This document shows, one piece after another, positions 39,201-47,571 of a stretch of 47,791 nt of DNA. Source of the DNA: Mageeibacillus sp. UBA4314 (GTDB lineage Bacteria; Bacillota; Clostridia; Saccharofermentanales; Saccharofermentanaceae); the NCBI GenBank assembly GCA_002394605.1, contig DGUI01000012.1:1-47791 (forward strand), in the 5' to 3' direction. Every line of letters begins with the position of its first letter. Positions within the stretch are counted from its first letter, which is position 1. Under the pieces are notes generated by a model that worked only from the letters and a program-made list of their open reading frames with translations, made no database searches and was not told where the DNA came from. The translations under genes and the position numbers were made by a program.

Positions 39201-41327
39201 ATTATTCCGAACAGCGTGAAAAAACTTGGAGATGGTGTATTTTATGCATGTAGTAATTTGGTTAGTGCTACCCTGCCAAATGATATTACTTCAATTGGCA
39301 GAGAGACTTTCTGTAATTGTGTAAACTTAACAGATATAAAGATTCCCGAAAATGTAATCTCTATAGGAGTTACAGCATTTTTTAACTGTTCAAAGCTAGA
39401 AGGAATCATCATTCCATATAATGTATCTTCTATTGGAGATTCAGCGTTTGGTAATTGTAGTAATCTTAAGTCTATTGCAATAAACAGATCGGCATACAAC
39501 TCTAAAGCTTTTCCAGATTTGTCACAAAATGTATTCCACTATTATTACAATGTGTCTTATGCAAATAACGGACATGGTACAGTTTCAGGTAAAGGAAGAT
39601 CTTACGGTACCGATGTAGTTAGTCTGACGATTATTCCTGAAACCAGCTATGAGATTGTAAAAGTTATTTGGGACAATTCCTATAAGACTGAGGAATTAAC
39701 TCCTGATGAAAATGGAAATTATATTATGCCTGATTCAAACTATTCTGCTGAAGTAAGGGCAACTTTCAAGAAATACTATGAGATCTCATTAAATGAAACT
39801 ACAGGCGGCACAGTTTCTGTTGATAAGAAAAAGGCGAGTGAAGGGGAAGAGGTAATTGTAACTGCGGTACCATCTGCTGGCTACTACCTCTATGACATCA
39901 AAATAAATAATAAAACTATAATTGGTTCATCTTTCACAATTGGCACTGAAGATGCTGTTATTGAAGCTACGTTCAAGAAGATTGAATACACAGTATCAGT
40001 AAAACAACCTGAGCATGGAACTGCCTTTGTTGATATGGAAAAAGCAGTTATAGATGATGAGATTACTGTAGCAGTTTCTCCTGATACCGGTTATGAAATT
40101 GATGTCATAAAGGTCAATGGTATAAAAATAGAAGGCACAACTTTCAAAATGTGCCCTGAAAACGCTGTCGTGGAAGTGTTCTTTAAGAAAACTAAGTACA
40201 AAATAGATATTAGCATTTTCGGCTGTGGTTCTGCTACTGCGAACAAGGGAAAGGCTAATTACGAAGAGGATATCATTCTATGTGTTAAGGCTGACCCTTG
40301 TTATGAGCTTAAAACCATAAAAGTTAACGGCTATGTTTTGGAGGGCACTACATTCAAAATGCCTGCCAAGGAAACAAAGGTCGAAGTCATATTTAATGTG
40401 AAGCCTCACGAACTTGAACAGTTAGTTGGTAAACCGGCTACGTGTGAGGAAGATGGTGTTGAAGATTGCTATAAGTGTAATGTTTGTGGCAGGCTGTTCA
40501 GTGATAAAGAGGGAAAGACAGAAGTTTCAGAACCGAAAGCTATTAAGAAACTTGGACACAGTTGGGATGATGGTGAAGTCACGAAAAAACCTACATACGG
40601 TGCGGAAGGTGTTAAGACCTTTCACTGTACACGCGATGGGTGTACCGCCATAAAGACTAATCCTATCCCAGCAAAGCTTGAACATGAGTACACATGGTTT
40701 GGTGATGATAATGGAAACATCTATTGTGAAGATGAGAATGGCAACCGCGTGACGGAATGGCTGGAGTTAGATGGTGAGAAATACTACCTTGATCCTGGGC
40801 GGGATGGCAAAATGGTAGTAGGTTGGTTCAAGATTGACGGGTACTGGTACTTCTTTGATAAGACTTCCGGTGTCATGGCTACCGAATGGTTGAAAGAAGG
40901 CAAGTATACATATTACCTTGATCCTGAAACCGGAATTATGGCTACCAAGTGGAAGCTTATTGGCAGTAAGTGGTACTATTTCGGGTCGAGCGGACATCGA
41001 GTTGCCGGATGGAAGCAGTTAAGTAAGAAATGGTATTACTTTGATAAAGCCGGTGCCTTGGTCACCGGTGCCAAGAAGATCGGCAAGTATTACTATCTCT
41101 TCAACAAGAGCGGCGTAATGCAGAAGTCCGGCTGGAAGAAGGATTCCAATGGCAATACTTACTACTTGAAGAAAGACGGCAAGGCCTATATCAAGAAGTG
41201 GGTCAAGAAGTCCAAGAAGTGGTACTACTTCGGCAGCAACGGAAAGATGGTGAAGGGAAAGTCATTGAAGATTGGCAAGAAGGTTTACAAGTTCAAGAGT
41301 GATGGTGTATGTAAGAATAAGAAATGA
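36240..41327 (+). CDS. Secreted lipase (class 3)-BspA LRR-wall-binding mosaic protein
   Basis: A 1695-residue protein with AGGAGA before the ATG. A signal peptide (IPIIIVITFLIFGYIISNAA) is followed by a class 3 lipase domain at about 60-340: PIRGTAKNAEWFSDF, HAGFHKAAS, and the nucleophile elbow GHSRG (216-220, Ser218). Residues 530-1090 are BspA-type LRR_5 repeats (IGDYAFEGCSFSSFTIPDSV and similar). Residues 1100-1387 hold about four InlB-B-like repeats (GGTVSVDKKKASEGEEV...). Residues 1387-1485 have a Cys-rich 'CEEDGVEDCYKCNVCGRLF' module. Residues 1500-1695 are choline/glucan-binding-type repeats (GYWYFFDKTSGVMATEW). It should attach to the wall and act outside the cell. The coding DNA is AT-rich up to the wall-binding repeats. 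Confidence 0.9.
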   Translation: MKRRIPIIIVITFLIFGYIISNAATYYDPSASKYNWERVEYSYEGTSSDEQIKSYFMYSNCLFLQDATVLNGEMAKMCVALAASAYDRDTINDVLGFHYDEKNDAYERRYRGLMVDEILSQKVSYERKLTYEDNDYVAYTIAKKMVDDYTVYCVPIRGTAKNAEWFSDFNLYDENLNGGKDHAGFHKAASIIYNELFDIINSDDVASDKTILLFTGHSRGAAVANILTYQFTRCTNIPEKQIFGYTFACPSVSMATDKSLKNLFNFNNPGDLITLLPMEDWKDCKYSRHGQDIDVYGCSSLPIKDNVYKQFKRICGKTCLSEDNPYKLLDFLHENVSSRKVFLSDKYQVLFKFIAYALGGHTDVSLSSLIWNNKFTLTKILGIHVAKLSILKVTGVYELFALAQSFDSIYQKMVGFIEANEETLKAMTKDGFRDFYDENKKMIDDISEYTGSEVTSAAVLLESKTILNSLLYSLKSEFPVCFALIKIFVDFDGKPLSTIFHAHTPFFYVVLVNTLYFGYEGWREYDGNETITIDLKSERIGVLSIGSNCFYKCNSLESVVLPDDFGVLCSYCFGSCGDLTSVSLPLEIKRIESGVFCDCTKLQGTFELPEGIPFIDQDTFKNCSSLEGVVIPESVERVYPFAFSNCSNLKDITLPIGTEISRSYSWDKYADVFKGCTSINHVTLTGTGKMQDYIGEYNDLYQYTPWYCSGCDNLVVDLSEGITEISPYAFAYSKVTQVNFPESLQGIGYESFRGSNLKSLSFPHSIGIGYSAFAECKNLSGEVVISDGSKYLSSGVFANCTSLKSIILPESLIEIGPYAFSNCTGLKHVTIPCNIKIPNNGTYNTDSFYGCVNISSVNIIGKGESQDYIHLDDYGYYEDNYKYTPWYISEVDKLDITIDPRIARIGNYTFCGCDNIKDISLSNNVTSIGDYAFEGCSFSSFTIPDSVETIGKSAFSGCSSLNSISIPGKITTIEDYTFASCKNLKNIIIPNSVKKLGDGVFYACSNLVSATLPNDITSIGRETFCNCVNLTDIKIPENVISIGVTAFFNCSKLEGIIIPYNVSSIGDSAFGNCSNLKSIAINRSAYNSKAFPDLSQNVFHYYYNVSYANNGHGTVSGKGRSYGTDVVSLTIIPETSYEIVKVIWDNSYKTEELTPDENGNYIMPDSNYSAEVRATFKKYYEISLNETTGGTVSVDKKKASEGEEVIVTAVPSAGYYLYDIKINNKTIIGSSFTIGTEDAVIEATFKKIEYTVSVKQPEHGTAFVDMEKAVIDDEITVAVSPDTGYEIDVIKVNGIKIEGTTFKMCPENAVVEVFFKKTKYKIDISIFGCGSATANKGKANYEEDIILCVKADPCYELKTIKVNGYVLEGTTFKMPAKETKVEVIFNVKPHELEQLVGKPATCEEDGVEDCYKCNVCGRLFSDKEGKTEVSEPKAIKKLGHSWDDGEVTKKPTYGAEGVKTFHCTRDGCTAIKTNPIPAKLEHEYTWFGDDNGNIYCEDENGNRVTEWLELDGEKYYLDPGRDGKMVVGWFKIDGYWYFFDKTSGVMATEWLKEGKYTYYLDPETGIMATKWKLIGSKWYYFGSSGHRVAGWKQLSKKWYYFDKAGALVTGAKKIGKYYYLFNKSGVMQKSGWKKDSNGNTYYLKKDGKAYIKKWVKKSKKWYYFGSNGKMVKGKSLKIGKKVYKFKSDGVCKNKK

Positions 41328-41350
41328 CAAGTAGTTATAGTTATAGCTTG

Positions 41351-41383
41351 GGACCGTGGTGGTAAGCCATCACGGTCTATCTT
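41351..41383 (+). terminator. Intrinsic terminator after the lipase/LRR gene
   Basis: GACCGTGGTGG, loop TAAG, CCATCACGGTC, then TATCTTT. The stem has 11 positions with one wobble. Confidence 0.82.
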
Positions 41384-41467
41384 TATTAATGAAGAGTTTT
41401 CTGTTTATTTACATGAAGAATTGTAAAATTATTATGTGTAGTTGTTTGTTTTTGAGGAGGAGAGAGT

Positions 41468-44400
41468 ATGGATAAACATAGGAAGTTGATTTGGCGTTTT
41501 TTCTTTAGTTTATTCGCAGTGTCTTTTATTTTGGTCTCGAGTAAGGGAATTGTTGTTAATGCAACAATATCGAATAGTTATAGTTTTATAAATTCGTATC
41601 TGAACGGTTACTCTGTTGATGCCATTAGAGCTGTTGGTGAACTGCAGGATGTAAGAAATCCTGATAATAAAAAGGACATGGTCATGGGGGAAAATGGCAC
41701 CATTATCATGTTTGCGGATCTCTCAGGTAATTGCAATTATTCAACATCCACATTGAAAAACTTGCTTCAAGCAATGAATAGCACTCTTAAGACCACTGGT
41801 ATTGAATTGTATGTCATACAGATAAAAGATGCTGATGATCAGACAATTGCTGATAATTTGAATTATAACAAGATTCCTGCCAATGTGTTTGTTCACAACG
41901 AAGGATATCAGATCATGAGCGTTAGTTCTCACCTGAACAATTTGTATAAGAGCTGTATGGCTGCTGCCGTTGAAATGGGCAAAGCAACAAGTAATTGGAG
42001 TTATACTCTTCCAATGATAGTTTTTGCTGATAAGTGGGATTCGATTGCTGAAATATCAACAGCTACGCCAGATGAGAATCAGATAACAACATATATGAAA
42101 AATGCCGGTTATGAAGTTGATCTTGGTTTTGAATTTGGAGTTCAGTTATTAGGAGGTGAAGTATCTTATAGATTAGCTTATGAATTGCTTGACAAACTCA
42201 ATGACTTGAGAGATAAATCTGGACTTAATGCTCTCACAATGGATGCTGAACTTCTAGATGGAGCCATGCTTCGTGCGGCAGAGAGTTCTATTCTATACAC
42301 ATCAAGTCATGTTAGGCCTGATGGAAGTGGTGCTTGTACTGTATCCAAACTATGCGTAGGAGAAAACGCACTAATGGGTTGTAATACTGCTGAGATAGCA
42401 TTATCTACTTGGAAGAATTCTCCTCCTCATTATACTAATATGATGAATCCTGAATACCATTCAGTAGGAATAGGTGTTTATATCAAAGATAACGAGTATT
42501 ATTGGATAATGGATTTAGGTCGTGATCTATCTAAAGAAGCAAGCAGAAATGTCCTAGAGAATAACGTCGATTATAAGGACTATGAAATCACGGCAGTCTC
42601 AACATATGTAAAGCCGTATGTACGATCAACGGATGTGTTGATGAGTCCTGGAGACAAACTTCCAATTAATATCTATGTGTCACCATGTAATGGACATGAA
42701 ACAGAAGTGTTCTTTTATGTAGACATTAAGACTTCAAATGATTCTGTTTGCAAGATTTCAGATAATCAAAAGGAAATGATTGCTGTTGGGAAAGGCAAAG
42801 CAAAAGTATCATTTTTGGCAGGCGGAGAGTTTATTGCGATTGAAGTTACTGTAGATAATTCGATAAAGGCTAAACTGGATGAAATAATGAAAACCACCGG
42901 GTTTAAGCCAGGAGGTTCTCCGCCCTCTAGTTACCCTAAATATAAAACCTGTTTTGGATTCTGTAATGTTTTGGTAAGAGAGCTTTTTGGCCATGACCTT
43001 CCTAGTCAGTCAAGCCATGTTTATTCTCTGGATCCGAGTTCTGATTTGTATCAGATTGGCAGTACGTTGACTATCGCAAGCGGAACTCTTAATGAGGACA
43101 CGATTAAGGCATTGTTTCTACAGTCACGGCCAGGTGATATCATACAAATGGATTATACCAAAAGTGATGGAACCGATAGTCGTCATACGATGATGGTGTA
43201 TTCTGTTTCTGATTCTGGGGTTGTATGTTATCATGCCGGTAGTTCAGAAGTGTATTTTGGTGGCATGTGGACTTCAGATGGTTCCCGTATGAATTGGAGC
43301 AGTTTTACCTATTTCCTAAAAAAATCTGATGATGGAATCAGTGTTTATAGATCTAAACACACATCTGAAGTGACACCACCTGGTAATGCTCCGACGATAT
43401 CTGATGTTATTATTACAAATCGCACAAACTCTTCTTATACAGTTTCCTGTACTGTTTCTGATAACGGAAATGGCGTTTCGTCTGTTAAATTCCCGAGTTG
43501 GACATATTCAAGTCAAGAAAATGATCAGAATAATACGATATGGCATAAGGGAAGTAAAGATGGGAATACTTGGTCATGTACCATCAATAAGGTAGACTAT
43601 AATAATGAAGAGGGCGATTATATTACGCAGATTTATGCCTATGATGATTATGGTAACAGCAGTTGGGTTGATGCTGGCATAACATCAATAGAGTCATCTA
43701 AACCGGTTATATCAGATGTAGTTGTGAGTGATATATCAATTGAAGGATATACAGTATCATGCAAAGTAATTGATAGTGGTGGAAGTGGTTTGGATAGAGT
43801 AGAATTCCCAACTAGCACAGAGAGTATACCTTTATCCGAAATCTCTAAGCCTTGGCCTCAAGGGAGTGTAGATGGTGATAGATACACGTATCGCGTAAAT
43901 TCATCTGATTATGATGATGAAACAGGCAATTATTATACTTGTATATATGCTTACGATTGTTGTGGTAATCTGAGCAAGTATTCGCTTGATGTGGATGTTT
44001 GCAATCCCGCTGAACCAGAATATAATGAGAATGGTTGGAATGAAGATGAAAAAGGATATTTCTACATTAAAAATGGTTCTAGGATAACTTCTGATTGGTT
44101 GCTCATAAATAAGGAATACTACTACTTTGATATAGAAGGGTATATGGTCACTGGTAAAGCCTTTATTGGCAAGTATTGGTACTATTTTAATGCTGACGGA
44201 ATAATGAGAACTGGGTGGATTGATTATGAGAACACTTGGTACTATGCGACCAAAAGTGGTTCATTCCAAACTGGTTGGAAGAAGTTAAGTAATAAGTGGT
44301 ATTACTTCAATAAATCTTCTGGAGCAATGATAATTGGTGCAAAGAAAATCAGTGGAAAGATTTATGTATTCTCTTCAAGTGGAGCGATGATGAAATCTGG

Positions 44401-44596
44401 TTGGAAGAAAGATCCATTGACAGGAGATTGGTATTATCTCGATAAAAATGGAGTTGCTTTGACCAAAAAGTGGAAGAAAACCGCAGGCAAGTGGTATTAC
44501 TTAGGGGCAGATGGCAAGATGCTTGCCAATACTTCCCAAAAGATTGGTAAGAAGGTTTATATGTTTAAGAGCAATGGAGTTTGTAAAAATCCGTAA
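41468..44596 (+). CDS. Secreted CAP domain-NlpC/P60-like-GBS Bsp repeat-wall-binding protein
   Basis: A 1042-residue protein started by GAGGAGGAGAG and ATG, with a signal peptide (FFFSLFAVSFILVSSKGIVVNA). Residues 60-225 are unassigned. Residues 233-355 are a CAP/SCP domain (LNDLRDKSGLNALTMDAEL, AEIALSTWKNSPPHYTNMM, SVGIGVYIKDNEYYWIMDL). Residues 370-470 are a Big-like linker. Residues 480-625 look like a Cys-His amidase (TCFGFCNVLVRELFG near 493; DSRHTMMVYSV near 572). Residues 642-740 and 741-848 are two GBS Bsp-like repeats. Residues 875-1042 are wall-binding repeats. It is probably a cell-surface peptidoglycan-interacting protein; the catalytic assignment of the Cys domain is tentative. 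Confidence 0.87.
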   Translation: MDKHRKLIWRFFFSLFAVSFILVSSKGIVVNATISNSYSFINSYLNGYSVDAIRAVGELQDVRNPDNKKDMVMGENGTIIMFADLSGNCNYSTSTLKNLLQAMNSTLKTTGIELYVIQIKDADDQTIADNLNYNKIPANVFVHNEGYQIMSVSSHLNNLYKSCMAAAVEMGKATSNWSYTLPMIVFADKWDSIAEISTATPDENQITTYMKNAGYEVDLGFEFGVQLLGGEVSYRLAYELLDKLNDLRDKSGLNALTMDAELLDGAMLRAAESSILYTSSHVRPDGSGACTVSKLCVGENALMGCNTAEIALSTWKNSPPHYTNMMNPEYHSVGIGVYIKDNEYYWIMDLGRDLSKEASRNVLENNVDYKDYEITAVSTYVKPYVRSTDVLMSPGDKLPINIYVSPCNGHETEVFFYVDIKTSNDSVCKISDNQKEMIAVGKGKAKVSFLAGGEFIAIEVTVDNSIKAKLDEIMKTTGFKPGGSPPSSYPKYKTCFGFCNVLVRELFGHDLPSQSSHVYSLDPSSDLYQIGSTLTIASGTLNEDTIKALFLQSRPGDIIQMDYTKSDGTDSRHTMMVYSVSDSGVVCYHAGSSEVYFGGMWTSDGSRMNWSSFTYFLKKSDDGISVYRSKHTSEVTPPGNAPTISDVIITNRTNSSYTVSCTVSDNGNGVSSVKFPSWTYSSQENDQNNTIWHKGSKDGNTWSCTINKVDYNNEEGDYITQIYAYDDYGNSSWVDAGITSIESSKPVISDVVVSDISIEGYTVSCKVIDSGGSGLDRVEFPTSTESIPLSEISKPWPQGSVDGDRYTYRVNSSDYDDETGNYYTCIYAYDCCGNLSKYSLDVDVCNPAEPEYNENGWNEDEKGYFYIKNGSRITSDWLLINKEYYYFDIEGYMVTGKAFIGKYWYYFNADGIMRTGWIDYENTWYYATKSGSFQTGWKKLSNKWYYFNKSSGAMIIGAKKISGKIYVFSSSGAMMKSGWKKDPLTGDWYYLDKNGVALTKKWKKTAGKWYYLGADGKMLANTSQKIGKKVYMFKSNGVCKNP

Positions 44597-44640
44597 AACT
44601 CAATTGTAGAATAACTAAATCAATATGTGGGAGAATTTCT

Positions 44641-45708
44641 ATGAATGAATTTTATAAACTAACATCTTTGTCTCTTATATCTGCAATGGCTCTCGCTATG
44701 TGTTCATGCACGTCTGGAAATACTAATCAGAGCGTGGTAAATAATGAGGTGAATGCTACAGAGGAGACAGAGGAAGACTCAGATTTCAACAGATCAACTG
44801 ATGTTGGTTCTTTGGAAACCGTGGAATCAACTACGACAGCATCGACTCCTACACCTTCTCCTTCACCAACTCCAACGCCTACACCAACACCTACGCCTAC
44901 ACCGACTCCGAAGCCGACTTATAACAAGAAAATTATTGGAACTATAAGCGAAGATGCTATCGCATATATGTATACAAACGGATGGAACAAATCTGAACAG
45001 TACAGATACGATGTTAACGGCGATGGTATTGAGGATTGGATTGCTCTTAAAGGAACAAAATGGATGATATCGTTTTCGCGTAATGGAAAACTCGGCGCTT
45101 TTATGATGGATCACTGGAATGCTGGAATGACGCCAAGTTATTCCACAAAGAAGAAAAAATTCATACTGCAATGTGGCAGAGCCGGTATGATGGATATTTT
45201 GGCAGAGTGGTATCTAAGTTTTAAAAAGAATAAACTTGTAACAGAGGCTTATTATGATGTCGATCCAGACTATTTCGGTGATGACGACACATATTCCTAT
45301 TTATACTATGTAAATGGCAAAAAGACCACAAAGGCTAAGTTCAAGAAGTTTGTTAAGACGTATGGTTCTATTAAGGAACTCAAACAAGCTAAAGGGATTA
45401 AATCCAGAGACTTTAAAGTTGATCCTGTATTGATCTCGGATATTGGTGCTGCAATACAAAAGCACCTTGGTATTGGCAAGAAGAATGTTACGGTTAAGGA
45501 CATCAATGGTGATGGTATCAACGATTGCGTAATACAGTATAAGCGGTCAAATGTTAACCGCAAGATGATAACTTTCGAGGCGGAGACCGTCAGAGAGTAT
45601 AAGTTCGCTTGTGACTGCACAATTGTATTAGTGTCTTCCGGCAAGAAGATGTTGGTTAAGTATTTCAAGCCAAACGATGCGAAAAAATATATCAACAGTT
45701 TAGGATGA
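44641..45708 (+). CDS. Lipoprotein with Pro-Thr linker and EF-hand-like calcium loops
   Basis: A 355-residue protein with a lipoprotein-type signal (LISAMALAMCSC), an acidic/Thr segment and a (Thr-Pro)n linker at about 77-98. The mature domain has two calcium-loop motifs, DVNGDGIEDW (near 124) and DINGDGINDC (near 287), as in FG-GAP or dockerin-like loops. Around them are strands such as WMISFSRNGKLGAFMMDHW and FILQCGRAGMMDILAEWYLSF. I do not recognise a named family. The end overlaps the PASTA gene's upstream region by a few bases, so both are probably in one transcript. Confidence 0.75.
   Translation: MNEFYKLTSLSLISAMALAMCSCTSGNTNQSVVNNEVNATEETEEDSDFNRSTDVGSLETVESTTTASTPTPSPSPTPTPTPTPTPTPTPKPTYNKKIIGTISEDAIAYMYTNGWNKSEQYRYDVNGDGIEDWIALKGTKWMISFSRNGKLGAFMMDHWNAGMTPSYSTKKKKFILQCGRAGMMDILAEWYLSFKKNKLVTEAYYDVDPDYFGDDDTYSYLYYVNGKKTTKAKFKKFVKTYGSIKELKQAKGIKSRDFKVDPVLISDIGAAIQKHLGIGKKNVTVKDINGDGINDCVIQYKRSNVNRKMITFEAETVREYKFACDCTIVLVSSGKKMLVKYFKPNDAKKYINSLG
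44850..44920 (+). repeat. In-frame hexanucleotide repeat coding a Thr-Pro linker
   Basis: Imperfect tandem CCTACA/CCAACA-type hexamers encode alternating Thr-Pro. Gain or loss of units would keep the frame and only change linker length. Confidence 0.8.
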
Positions 45709-45737
45709 GAGCAAAAACCATACGAGGAGAGAAAGAT

Positions 45738-47066
45738 ATGAATAAGCACAACGTTATGAGAAACGGGATAATTATCTCTCTGATCGTTGCAATTAGCATT
45801 ATAGTATTTACTGCATGTAACTTTTATAAAGATAACACAGTCCCTACAACACGAGCTACTGTTGCTACTGAAACCACAGTTACCACCATTGATAAGAGTT
45901 CTGTGCCAGATGTAGTAGGGATGAGAAAAGATGATGCCATCAAAACTCTTGAAGGTAGAGGACTGTCTTGTTCGGTTATAGAGAATGTTAACAAAAATGT
46001 ACAGGAAGGTACTGTTTATCACCAAAGCGTTGCCGCCGGCAGCAAAGTGGTTGACGGTACTGTCGTTCTGCTCCATGTGGCAGCATCAAAGAACGGTGGT
46101 TCAGTTCCGTCCGCAACAACCACAGATGGATTAGTTATGCCCAATGTTGTTGGAAAGATGAAGGCTGCGGCTATCAAGCTCCTTTCTGATATGGGACTGT
46201 CATATTCAATTGTTGAGAATGTTAACAATAGCGTTAAGGAAGGTAGTGTTTATCATCAGGGGGTTGCAGCAGGTACTCAGGTTAGTAAAGGGGCTGTAGT
46301 GCTTCTCCACGTGGCTGCATCGAAAAACACATCACCTTCTGAAACTACCACTACCGAGACAACAACTTCGCAGACAACGGTAGAATCAACATTGCCTTCC
46401 GAGACGACTACTGCAATAACTGCCACTCCTACACCTAAGCCAACTCCTACACCTAAGCCAACACCTACCCCTAAGCCGGTTGTTAAGGTCAGAAACGCTG
46501 TGAACAAAACATTCAAGTTTTATGGACACAAGTATACTTACAGGATACCTAAGGTCAGCATATCAGGTGTGGATACCTCTTCAGTAAATAAAAAGATAAA
46601 GAGGGAATTAAGCAAATACAAATGGAATACGGAAGAAGAACCATATAGAATGGAGTATTCATATTATATCGGGAAAGGAGTTGTTTCCATAATAGTCTTC
46701 ACACAGAATTGTGAGCTTGATGCAGATTTTGAATCCTATGCTTATAATATCTCGATTAAAACCGGCAAATTGATGAGCGGTAAAGAGGTAATCAAGGCTT
46801 ATGGCACGACAGATAAGAAGTTTTTCGCGACGGTGAGGAGTATTTATAAGAAGACGGGGGATGGCTTTGGTAATACAAAAGATCGGTACAGTAAAGAATG
46901 CATTAGGACGAACCTTAAGCGGGTGTCCTATAAGTACATTCAGCCATTTATCAACAAGAAAGGACAGCTTTGTTTTTTGGGCTATGTTGAATATGGAGCA
47001 GGTGTTGGTGAAGGAAATCTAGAGTTTAACACGGTAACGAAGAAACCACCTTTTACAGTTGGATAG
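45738..47066 (+). CDS. PASTA-repeat lipoprotein with C-terminal DUF3298/DUF4163-like domain
   Basis: A 442-residue protein. The ATG at 45738 is chosen for GAGGAGAG at 45722. The signal ends IIVFTAC (lipobox). Two PASTA domains: SVPDVVGMRKDDAIKTLEG (about 55-120) and VMPNVVGKMKAAAIKLLSD (about 133-200), each ending VVLLHVAASKN. Next come a Thr-rich stretch and (TPKP)n repeats (about 230-250). The C-terminal domain (about 255-442) has YTYRIPKVSISGVDTSSVNK and a 'SIKTGKLMSGKEVIKAYG' strand-helix, typical of DUF3298-type domains. PASTA modules bind muropeptides or crosslink sites in kinases and PBPs; here they are on a lipoprotein without a kinase. Confidence 0.88.
   Translation: MNKHNVMRNGIIISLIVAISIIVFTACNFYKDNTVPTTRATVATETTVTTIDKSSVPDVVGMRKDDAIKTLEGRGLSCSVIENVNKNVQEGTVYHQSVAAGSKVVDGTVVLLHVAASKNGGSVPSATTTDGLVMPNVVGKMKAAAIKLLSDMGLSYSIVENVNNSVKEGSVYHQGVAAGTQVSKGAVVLLHVAASKNTSPSETTTTETTTSQTTVESTLPSETTTAITATPTPKPTPTPKPTPTPKPVVKVRNAVNKTFKFYGHKYTYRIPKVSISGVDTSSVNKKIKRELSKYKWNTEEEPYRMEYSYYIGKGVVSIIVFTQNCELDADFESYAYNISIKTGKLMSGKEVIKAYGTTDKKFFATVRSIYKKTGDGFGNTKDRYSKECIRTNLKRVSYKYIQPFINKKGQLCFLGYVEYGAGVGEGNLEFNTVTKKPPFTVG
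46425..46480 (+). repeat. 18 bp in-frame tandem repeat (Thr-Pro-Lys-Pro linker)
   Basis: ACTCCTACACCTAAGCCA-type units repeat about three times in the PASTA gene, coding TPTPKP. Confidence 0.8.
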
Positions 47067-47149
47067 TGTTCTTTTTCAGCCCGATCTCATTGTAAGGAGT
47101 CTGTTGGTTTTCTAAATTACAATGAATTGTTGAGATTAAAGGATAACCT
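47067..47149. other. Short intergenic hairpin
   Basis: CATTGTAA (47089-47096) pairs with TTACAATG (47117-47124). No T-run follows, so its role as a terminator is doubtful. Confidence 0.4.
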
Positions 47150-47263
47150 ATGAGAAATAAGTTGATCGCATGTATTAGCTGTTTTGTAATCCTTGCAGGG
47201 ATTGTTGCAGGATGTGCTGGATCTGCAGGTTCGCAGAAGACCTGGTTTGAAGTTCATGGCTGA
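47150..47263 (+). pseudogene. Truncated lipoprotein ORF (37 residues)
   Basis: AAAGGATAAC precedes an ATG. The product has a full lipoprotein signal with lipobox GIVAGC and then only 15 residues (AGSAGSQKTWFEVHG) before a stop. The 3' sequence that follows is GC-richer and non-coding. It looks like the 5' stub of a secreted-protein gene whose body was lost, at the right edge of the AT-rich island. A genuine tiny lipoprotein cannot be excluded. Confidence 0.5.
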
Positions 47264-47322
47264 TTCTTTCGCCGCTTGAGCACCACCAATTCACCACCTG
47301 AGCACCAGCGCTATTCGCAATT

Positions 47323-47357
47323 CAGCCCCGGCGTTTCGCGAACGGGCACTGGGGCTG
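47323..47357. repeat. Nested hairpin with palindromic core
   Basis: CAGCCCC and GGGGCTG are outer arms; the inner sequence contains the palindrome TTCGCGAA. It lies just after the minus-strand HTH gene, with no T-run. Left of it is a TGAGCACCA direct repeat at about 47278 and 47299. Confidence 0.6.
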
Positions 47358-47364
47358 ACGACAA

Positions 47365-47571
47365 CTACCTCTTTCTCTTGTGGCCGGTATTGCCGTGAGA
47401 TTTGAATACGAATCCGTCACGCTTGAGTTTGCGAAGTTTGGAGCGGCTTATTCCTGTGCGTCGCTCCAGTTCAGCAAGGTTTACCTTGGATAGCTCAAAG
47501 GAATCGCCTTGCTCCTTCTTCATCTCGTCTAATGCTTGTGTTATAGTTCTTCTAAAGTCATTACGATTCAT
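47365..47571 (-). CDS. Small HTH protein, possibly transposase-associated
   Basis: A 68-residue protein started by AAGGAG and ATG. Residues 30-52 form a helix-turn-helix (NLAELERRTGISRSKLRKLK), with a basic tail (SHGNTGHKRKR). The sequence recalls the N-terminal DNA-binding ORF of some clostridial insertion sequences, but no downstream integrase core or terminal repeats were found here. It may be a stand-alone regulator or the left-over first ORF of an element. The function is not assigned. Confidence 0.6.
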   Translation of the reverse strand: MNRNDFRRTITQALDEMKKEQGDSFELSKVNLAELERRTGISRSKLRKLKRDGFVFKSHGNTGHKRKR

